A DNA stretch of 10,398 bases from Lachnospiraceae bacterium (GTDB lineage Bacteria > Bacillota > Clostridia > Lachnospirales > Lachnospiraceae), in NCBI GenBank assembly GCA_009774615.1, contig VSOC01000034.1:1-10398 (forward strand). Direction: 5' to 3'. The notes beneath the pieces were generated by a model that was not told the origin of the DNA, did no database searches, and worked only from the letters and a program-made list of their open reading frames with translations. The position numbers were made by a program, and so were the translations under genes. How positions within the stretch are numbered: position 1 is the first letter of the stretch; every line of letters starts with the position of its first letter. This document shows, in pieces, positions 5,416-10,398 of the stretch.

Positions 5416-7989
5416 CTACACCGGCTTCCTCCCACAACACTGCTTATACTTCTTCCCGCTCCCACAGGGACAGGGATCATTCGGGTAAATCTTCTGCGCA
5501 TCCCTCTTCTTCGGTGCCCGTGCCAGGCTCTCATCCTTATTCGTTCCCGTCACCTTCGCCGCCGGTTCGCGCTCCACCTTCTGCTCAACCCTTACATGAT
5601 ACAGAATCCTCACGGTATCTTCCCGAATCGCCGCCGTCATCCCGTCGAACATATCAAAGGCATTCATCTTATATTCCACAACCGGATCACGATTGCCGTA
5701 AGCCTGCAGCCCAATCCCTTCGCGAAGCTGATCCATATCGTCGATGTGCGCCATCCACTTATTATCAATCACCTTAAGCAGAATCACCCGCTCAATCTCC
5801 CGCATCTGCTCTGCCTCAGGGAACTCCGCTTCCTTCGCCTCATAAAGCTTAATCGCCTGCTCTTTAAGCATGTGTTTCAGTTCATTCTTCTTCATGCTCT
5901 TCATCGCATCCGTCATCACCACCGGCTTAATCGGGATAATCGGAAGCAGCAGCGTATTCAGTTCTTTCAAATCCCAGTTTTCCGCGGCAACCTCATCAGG
6001 AATCGAGATATCCACTGCGTTTTCCACGATATCCGTTACCATCTTCATAATAAAATCACGCATATTATCGCCGTCCAGAACCTTGCGGCGCTCGGCATAG
6101 ATAATCTCGCGCTGTTCATTATTCACTTCGTCATATTTCAGCAGGTTTTCACGGATGCCGTAGTTGTTATTTTCAATCTTCATCTGTGCCTTCTCAATGG
6201 CATTCGACAGCATCTTGTGCTCGATCTGCTCCCCTTCCGGCACACCCAGGGCTTCAAACATCTTCATCAGCCGTTCAGAACCAAACAGGCGCATCAAATC
6301 ATCTTCCAGCGACAGATAAAACCTCGACTCACCCGGATCGCCCTGACGCCCGGAACGTCCGCGAAGCTGGTTGTCAATACGCCTGGACTCATGCCGCTCC
6401 GTACCGATAACCTTAAGTCCGCCCAGTTCCCTCGCCTCGTCGTCCAGCTTGATATCCGTACCGCGGCCCGCCATATTCGTGGCAATTGTAACCGCGCCGT
6501 GGATACCCGCGTCCGCAACAATCTCCGCCTCGAGCTCGTGGAACTTCGCATTTAACACCTTATGCGGAACCCCGCGCTTTTTCAGCATCTTACTTAACAT
6601 CTCTGAGGTTTCAATCGTAATCGTGCCCACCAGCACCGGCTGTCCCTTCTCATGCGCTGCTTCAATCTCATCGACAACGGCTTCAAACTTCTCTTTCTTG
6701 CTCTTATACACCGCATCGTTTAAATCTACGCGGGCAATGGGCTTATTCGTGGGAATAGCGATAACATCCATGGCATAGATATTCCGAAATTCCTTCTCTT
6801 CGGTCAGTGCCGTACCGGTCATCCCCGCCTTTTTATTAAACTTATTAAAAAAGTTCTGGAAGGTAATCGTCGCCAGAGTACGGCTCTCGCGGCGCACATT
6901 CACATGCTCTTTCGCCTCAATCGCCTGGTGCAGACCATCCGAATACCGCCGGCCAGGCATAATACGCCCTGTAAACTCATCAACAATCAGAACCTCATCA
7001 TCCTTCACCACATAGTCCTTATCGCGGTGCATCAGGTTATTTGCCCGCAGGGCCAGGATAATATTATGCTGAATCTCCAAATTTTCCGGGTCGGCAAGAT
7101 TTTCAATATGGAAGAAATTCTCCACCTTCTTTACACCCTGCTCGGTTAAATTCACTACCTTATCCTTTTCATTGACAATGTAGTCCCCGGTTTCCTCAAT
7201 CTCTTCGCCTAAAATCGCATTCATCTTGGAAAACTCGCCGGACTCCTCGCCCTTCTCCAGCTGCCGCGCCAGAATATCGCAGACTTCATAAAGCTTCGTG
7301 GACTTCCCGCTCTGCCCGGAAATAATCAACGGTGTACGTGCCTCGTCAATCAGCACCGAGTCCACCTCATCGATAATGGCAAACTCCAGACCCCGAAGAA
7401 CCATCTGTTCCTTATAAATCGCCATATTATCGCGCAGGTAGTCAAATCCCAGTTCATTATTCGTCACATAAGTAATATCACAGGCATAGGCTTCTTTTCT
7501 CTGCTCGGACGTCATGCTGTTTAAGACCACGCCTACGGTCAGGCCCAGGAAACGGTGCACCTGCCCCATCCACTCGGAGTCACGCTTTGCCAGGTAATCA
7601 TTGACCGTAACGATATGAACGCCCTTGCCTGCCAGGGCATTCAAATACGCCGGTGCTGTAGATACCAGCGTCTTTCCTTCACCGGTACGCATCTCCGCAA
7701 TACGCCCCTGGTGAAGCACCATCCCGCCGATCAGCTGAACACGGAAATGTTCCATATTTAATGTCCTTCTTGCTGCTTCTCTGACGACGGCAAATGCTTC
7801 GGGAAGAATATCATCCAGCGTTTCCCCGCCTGCAAGACGTTCCTTAAAAATTCTCGTCTTATCCCGCAGTTCTTCGTCAGACAGAACGATCATCTCCGGC
7901 CTTAAGCTTTCTATCCGGTCAATCACCGGATTAATCAGCTTTAATTCACGTTCACTATGCGTTCCAAACACTTTTTCGATTATATTCAT
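5416..7989 (-). CDS. secA: Preprotein translocase ATPase SecA
   Basis: The motor that drives unfolded secretory proteins through SecYEG at the cytoplasmic membrane. The 857 residues are normal for a Firmicute SecA1. Visible features in order: N-terminal LINPVIDRIESL; Walker A in MRTGEGKTL (about 100-108); Walker B DEVDS (207-211) followed by VLIDEARTPLIISG; the GMTGTA motif; TNMAGRGTDI and the arginine-rich QLRGRSGRQGDPGESRF of the second ATPase half; a helical scaffold and wing region; and a C-terminal zinc-binding CPCGSGKKYKQCC (from about 840) that contacts SecB or the membrane in homologues. ATG 7989 has AGGAG 8 nt upstream. It is transcribed divergently from hpf. A 58-codon frame in its leader ends in an ATGA overlap with this start (see findings). 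Confidence 0.98.
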   Translation of the reverse strand: MNIIEKVFGTHSERELKLINPVIDRIESLRPEMIVLSDEELRDKTRIFKERLAGGETLDDILPEAFAVVREAARRTLNMEHFRVQLIGGMVLHQGRIAEMRTGEGKTLVSTAPAYLNALAGKGVHIVTVNDYLAKRDSEWMGQVHRFLGLTVGVVLNSMTSEQRKEAYACDITYVTNNELGFDYLRDNMAIYKEQMVLRGLEFAIIDEVDSVLIDEARTPLIISGQSGKSTKLYEVCDILARQLEKGEESGEFSKMNAILGEEIEETGDYIVNEKDKVVNLTEQGVKKVENFFHIENLADPENLEIQHNIILALRANNLMHRDKDYVVKDDEVLIVDEFTGRIMPGRRYSDGLHQAIEAKEHVNVRRESRTLATITFQNFFNKFNKKAGMTGTALTEEKEFRNIYAMDVIAIPTNKPIARVDLNDAVYKSKKEKFEAVVDEIEAAHEKGQPVLVGTITIETSEMLSKMLKKRGVPHKVLNAKFHELEAEIVADAGIHGAVTIATNMAGRGTDIKLDDEARELGGLKVIGTERHESRRIDNQLRGRSGRQGDPGESRFYLSLEDDLMRLFGSERLMKMFEALGVPEGEQIEHKMLSNAIEKAQMKIENNNYGIRENLLKYDEVNNEQREIIYAERRKVLDGDNMRDFIMKMVTDIVENAVDISIPDEVAAENWDLKELNTLLLPIIPIKPVVMTDAMKSMKKNELKHMLKEQAIKLYEAKEAEFPEAEQMREIERVILLKVIDNKWMAHIDDMDQLREGIGLQAYGNRDPVVEYKMNAFDMFDGMTAAIREDTVRILYHVRVEQKVEREPAAKVTGTNKDESLARAPKKRDAQKIYPNDPCPCGSGKKYKQCCGRKPV

Positions 7990-8124
7990 CGGTAATCTCC
8001 TAACTTCTTTGCATACGGACTGCGTTCAAGCCTTTCACCGTTATGCATACTGTTCTCTGTCACTGTTCTTCCATACTTCAATCCTTGCTGCAGCCCGAAT
8101 ATTTTACTGCAACCAATCTTTCTT

Positions 8125-8153
8125 ATTGTATCACTAAGTTTCATTTTATTCAA
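8125..8153 (-). promoter_or_regulatory. Promoter of secA
   Basis: On the minus strand TTGAAT (8153-8148) and TACAAT (8130-8125) are 17 nt apart, with a TGA just before the -10 box giving an extended -10. Transcription would start near 8118, leaving a leader of about 130 nt before ATG 7989. No other equally good promoter is seen closer to secA. Confidence 0.65.
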
Positions 8154-8197
8154 TGTGTTCATAAAAAATTTACGTTTCCTTACATTTACTAAAGAAG

Positions 8198-8399
8198 ATT
8201 ATGGTAAACTGAGCAAATTGCACAAAAACTGGACAAGTATTCCACTTATCCACAGTATCCACATTTTTTTGTGCACAACCTTGCAAAAAGTTATCCACAA
8301 TAAAAAGATTTATTTTATGGGAAATGTGAGTTATACACCAACTTATCCACATTATCCACAAAAACAGATGATTTAAGCATTTTATCAATTTACCATAAT
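8198..8399. repeat. Inverted repeat flanking the DnaA-box cluster
   Basis: ATTATGGTAAACTGA (8198-8212) and TCAATTTACCATAAT (8385-8399) are inverted copies matching at 14 of 15 positions, with 11 perfect outermost bases. They are 172 nt apart and bracket all the DnaA boxes. Each arm reads CATAAT pointing away from the cluster, so they could also be divergent -10 elements; their -35 partners are poor. Confidence 0.7.
8246..8360 (+). other. DnaA-box cluster (candidate origin or DnaA titration/regulatory site)
   Basis: Four perfect TTATCCACA boxes lie at 8246-8254, 8291-8299, 8343-8351 and 8352-8360. A one-mismatch box GTATCCACA is at 8255-8263 and a two-mismatch box TTATACACC at 8331-8339. All face the same way. 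Two pairs are directly abutting (8246/8255 and 8343/8352). An AT-rich tract with long T runs follows (8361-8460), as in unwinding elements. This density is typical of oriC or DnaA control clusters. In Firmicutes oriC normally sits beside dnaA, which is not in this window, so a remote DnaA-binding cluster controlling secA/hpf or titrating DnaA is equally possible. Confidence 0.8.
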
Positions 8400-8438
8400 T
8401 TGTCATATTTTTTTGTACAGATGTCATAAAGTTACTTA

Positions 8439-8448
8439 TTTCGACAAA
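8439..8448 (-). promoter_or_regulatory. Candidate Spo0A box
   Basis: The minus strand reads TTTGTCGAAA, a full match to the core TGTCGAA 0A box with the usual T/A flanks. It sits 79 bp beyond the last DnaA box. Spo0A binds such sites in spore-formers, including at the B. subtilis origin. No second box is seen nearby. Whether this organism has Spo0A cannot be told from the window. Confidence 0.4.
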
Positions 8449-8655
8449 TTTTTCACCTTTTCCTCTTGACTTTTTTCCGGATTTATCCTTTCTGTTTTTC
8501 CTTAAAATGCCGGCCCTTTTTCTGCCCCAGCCATTGCCGCAAAACCGCAGTCTTTCTCTTATCTCCTGGATTATGTCTATTTCTCCTCCTGTATACAATC
8601 GCCTAAACAGTACATAGGTTCTCTTAAAATTGTCTTTGCAATTTCAAGCTTTTCC
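8449..8655. other. Intergenic stretch without a recognised feature
   Basis: Pyrimidine-rich on the plus strand. On the minus strand there is an AGGAGGAGAA at 8580-8589 with no start codon properly spaced after it, and an open frame that continues into the DnaA boxes and looks non-coding. I see no RNA gene, terminator or repeat here. Confidence 0.5.
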
Positions 8656-8684
8656 TTGTCTTTTTCTAATAAATATGCTATACT
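8656..8684 (+). promoter_or_regulatory. Promoter of hpf
   Basis: TTGTCT (8656-8661) and TATACT (8679-8684) are separated by 17 nt, with TG at 8676-8677 forming an extended -10. Both boxes fit the vegetative sigma factor well. The start site would be near 8691, giving a short leader of about 25 nt with the ribosome binding site AGGAG before ATG 8716. No SigB-like or SigH-like boxes were evident. Confidence 0.75.
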
Positions 8685-8715
8685 TAACCTATCTCATAAT
8701 AAAGGAGCTGATTTT

Positions 8716-9246
8716 ATGCGTTATACGATCGTTGGAAGAAACATTGAAGTAACCCCAGGACTGCGTGAAGCTGTAGAAGATAAGATTGGTAAGCTGGATC
8801 GCTACTTCACTCCCGACACCGAGGTTAATGTAACCATGAGTGTGCAGCGGGAGCGCCAGAACATCGAAGTTACGATTCCCATTAAAGGATCTATCATCCG
8901 TGCAGAGGAATCCAGCAGTGATATGTATGTGTCCATTGATTTGGTTGAAGAGGTTATTGAACGGCAGATTTTAAAATATAAGAAAAAACTGGTAGACCGC
9001 AAGCAGTCCTCACCTTCCTTCTCAGATACATTCCTGCAGGAAGACACTCCGATTTCGGAAGATGAGATAAAGATCGTCAAGACCAAGAAATTTGCAGTAA
9101 AACCCATGGATCCGGAAGAAGCCTGCCTGCAGATGGAACTTTTAGGCCACAGCTTCTATGTATTCCTGAACTCCGAGAGCGACCAGGTATGCGTAGTTTA
9201 CCGGAGAAAAGGCGGAACTTACGGATTAATTGAACCGGAATTCTAG
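8716..9246 (+). CDS. hpf: Ribosome hibernation-promoting factor, long form
   Basis: Binds the 30S decoding region in slow growth and pairs ribosomes into inactive 100S dimers. The 176 residues show both modules of long HPF: an N-terminal beta-alpha-beta-beta-beta-alpha ribosome-binding domain (1 to about 100, opening MRYTIVGRNIEVTPGLREAV and containing DRYF and the basic helix ILKYKKKLVDRK), a short acidic linker, and the C-terminal dimerisation domain (about 117-176, KTKKFAVKPMDPEEACLQM to GTYGLIEPEF). ATG 8716 has AGGAG at 7 nt; a longer in-frame reading from 8656 would overlap the promoter and adds no conserved residues. It is a single-gene transcript with its own promoter and a strong terminator, and lies divergent to secA. 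Confidence 0.97.
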   Translation: MRYTIVGRNIEVTPGLREAVEDKIGKLDRYFTPDTEVNVTMSVQRERQNIEVTIPIKGSIIRAEESSSDMYVSIDLVEEVIERQILKYKKKLVDRKQSSPSFSDTFLQEDTPISEDEIKIVKTKKFAVKPMDPEEACLQMELLGHSFYVFLNSESDQVCVVYRRKGGTYGLIEPEF

Positions 9247-9284
9247 GGTGTATTTGATACATCCTTACATGCCCATTTAGTTTT

Positions 9285-9324
9285 AAAACAGCCTGTAGTC
9301 CACATGAACTACAGGCTGTTTTTT
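9285..9324. terminator. Bidirectional intrinsic terminator after hpf
   Basis: ACAGCCTGTAGT (9288-9299) pairs perfectly with ACTACAGGCTGT (9308-9319) around an 8-nt loop, and the plus strand continues with five T. On the minus strand the same stem is followed by TTTT (9288-9285 side), so it can also end the converging surface-protein gene. It lies 38 nt after the hpf stop. Confidence 0.92.
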
Positions 9325-9365
9325 ATCGAACTGTGCTTTTTAGCTTATCGAACCGTATTTTTAGC
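9323..9365. repeat. Short tandem repeat between the converging genes
   Basis: Two copies of a roughly 21-22 nt unit starting TTATCGAAC and ending TTTTTAGC (9323-9344 and 9345-9365) lie head to tail. A degenerate third start, TTACTG, follows at 9366. The copies differ by a few bases and one indel. No coding or regulatory role is evident. Confidence 0.6.
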
Positions 9366-9408
9366 TTACTGTCTTTTTGTACGCCTCTCTTCTGTATACC
9401 TCTTTTTT

Positions 9409-10398
9409 CTACTCTTCCTTTTCTTTTCGCCTCTTTGCATGAATCCCACATGCCACCATAAACGAACTTATCATCATTCCCAGCAAGATTCCTGTGGAAA
9501 CTCCCCGATCTCCTGTCCTTGGAAGACCAAACAGCGGAATTCCCTCATCTTCAATAGGAACGAAAACAACCTGATTATCCGACGGAAGAGATGCCAGCGG
9601 CACTTCTTCAGGCTCGAAGTTTGTCAGCGGTACTTCCTCCTGCGGAATCGTTGTGGGCGGCTGCGGAGTTGACGGTGTTCTGTCCCTGCGGGTTCTGCCT
9701 CCGGTTGGGGGATTCGAATTCCCTGGATTGCCTGGGTTGGTTGGGTTCTCCGGGGTGCTGGGTTCGCTTGGCTCGTTTGGTTTCTCGCCTTCGGGCGTGT
9801 GGGTGTTGGTAATGGTGAATATACTCGTTTCTTCATCGTAAGAATAAGTCACCGAATAGTTTTCCACTACTGTATTTTCTACCACACGGTAAGCAATTAT
9901 CTTGCCATTCTTATAGGACGGCAGATCCTTCCATTCACAACTCCATTGGTTCTCTTCATTCAGTGTTACCGGATTTCCTGCCGGTTCGTCATCTGCCATA
10001 AGCTGAACCTCTACACTTGCCGGACGCAGATTATCCTGGTTATTATGATCTTCCCATATCTTTCTTGCCTTTAAAGTCCTTACTTCTGGCACGTATCGGT
10101 TAGTAACTATAAATACCTCTGTTTCTTCGTTATAGGAAATACTTGCCGTATACCGTCCTAATGCACTGGTTTCCTGAACCTCATAGGTGATTTCTTTGCC
10201 GTTCTTATATCTGGGCAGATTTCTCCACTCATGGCTCCATAGGTTTCCTTCATTTAATGTCACTGCTGCTCCCTGCAAAACACCATCAGCCATAAGCTGT
10301 ACTTCAATACTGGAAGGACGGAAACCTGCTTGATTATCCTGATCATCCCATTCCTTTACAACCTTTAAGGTTCTTTCTGCAGGAGTATGCCTGTTCGT
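9409..10398 (-). CDS. Cna_B-repeat surface protein with LPXTG-type anchor, 5' end outside window
   Basis: The C-terminal 329 residues of a cell-wall-anchored protein; the frame is open to the right edge, so the start and signal peptide are missing. Two Cna_B domains are visible (window residues about 10-107 and 108-201), and the first nine residues end a preceding domain. Each keeps the Lys, Glu and Asn that form internal isopeptide bonds in this fold: K15, E76 and N100 in the first; K113, E174 and N198 in the second. A Pro/Asn/Glu-rich spacer follows (about 202-280). A sorting signal then closes the protein: LPRTG, a hydrophobic segment, and a basic tail KRRKEK, 38 residues in all. A sortase would cut the motif and attach the protein to peptidoglycan or a pilus. 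It may be an adhesin or pilin-like stalk; no ligand-binding domain is in view. It converges on hpf. Confidence 0.9.
   Translation of the reverse strand, partial: TNRHTPAERTLKVVKEWDDQDNQAGFRPSSIEVQLMADGVLQGAAVTLNEGNLWSHEWRNLPRYKNGKEITYEVQETSALGRYTASISYNEETEVFIVTNRYVPEVRTLKARKIWEDHNNQDNLRPASVEVQLMADDEPAGNPVTLNEENQWSCEWKDLPSYKNGKIIAYRVVENTVVENYSVTYSYDEETSIFTITNTHTPEGEKPNEPSEPSTPENPTNPGNPGNSNPPTGGRTRRDRTPSTPQPPTTIPQEEVPLTNFEPEEVPLASLPSDNQVVFVPIEDEGIPLFGLPRTGDRGVSTGILLGMMISSFMVACGIHAKRRKEKEE
9796..10371 (-). repeat. Two Cna_B domain repeats within the surface protein
   Basis: Unit one (10371-10078, 98 codons) and unit two (10077-9796, about 94 codons) each run from TLK-x-x-K to a closing TN motif, sharing stretches such as VEVQLMAD/IEVQLMAD, VTLNE, LP-x-YKNGK and EET. 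DNA similarity is visible too, so the array probably grew by duplication. More units likely lie beyond the right edge. Confidence 0.8.

Noticed and set aside
5596..6555. 319-codon plus-strand open frame
   Set aside because: It lies wholly antisense within secA; composition is rich in His, Leu, Arg and Asn as expected of a shadow frame.
8170..8598. 142-codon minus-strand open frame between secA and hpf
   Set aside because: It runs through the DnaA boxes, which supply its VDN/VDK residues, uses codons unlike its neighbours, lacks a ribosome binding site at its ATG, and matches no family I recognise.
7990..8715. Local GC-skew flip as proof of a replication origin
   Set aside because: The plus-strand C excess continues to about 8650, beyond the DnaA cluster, and elsewhere follows gene direction, so it gives no independent support.
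8656..8715. Upstream in-frame start for hpf
   Set aside because: It would place coding sequence over a good promoter, and the extra residues are not part of the HPF family; AGGAG precedes ATG 8716.
1..10398. CRISPR array, tRNA, rRNA, transposase or toxin-antitoxin genes
   Set aside because: No spaced direct-repeat array, cloverleaf, rRNA stretch or transposase motif was seen on either strand.

Overview
The window looks like chromosomal DNA of a Gram-positive Firmicute, most likely a Clostridia member of the Lachnospiraceae type. Four things suggest this: the sequence style of SecA, RF2 and the long-form HPF; a UPF0735 (B. subtilis PheB-like) ACT protein; an LPXTG-type sorted surface protein; and strong GGAGG-type ribosome binding sites. 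I cannot name the species from sequence alone.

Layout. Positions 41-7989 hold seven genes, all on the minus strand. In transcription order they are secA, prfB, a UPF0735 ACT-domain regulator, hom (homoserine dehydrogenase), lysC (aspartate kinase), a DUF2752 membrane protein and a DUF2809 membrane protein. The last five are tightly packed (gaps of 6 and 1 nt, one overlap, then 79 nt) and form a probable aspartate-family amino acid operon with two small membrane proteins at its end. Its 270-nt leader carries a candidate promoter and a terminator-like hairpin placed to act as an attenuator. prfB has an intact programmed +1 frameshift at codon 26. The 274-nt secA-prfB gap holds a compact, highly structured inverted-repeat element.

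Positions 7990-8715 are a divergent intergenic region between secA (minus) and hpf (plus), and the most unusual part of the window. It has clear promoters for both genes. Between them lie four perfect TTATCCACA DnaA boxes plus two variants, all in the same orientation within 115 bp. A 14-of-15 inverted repeat flanks the boxes, an AT-rich tract follows, and there is one perfect extended Spo0A box. This resembles an origin or a DnaA titration/regulatory site, but no dnaA or dnaN is in view.

On the right, hpf (hibernation factor) ends at a strong bidirectional terminator. It converges on the 3' end of a cell-wall-anchored Cna_B-repeat protein that runs off the right edge.

Functionally the core is housekeeping: protein export, translation termination with autoregulation, ribosome hibernation and Thr/Met/Lys precursor synthesis. 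The surface protein is the only clearly accessory gene.
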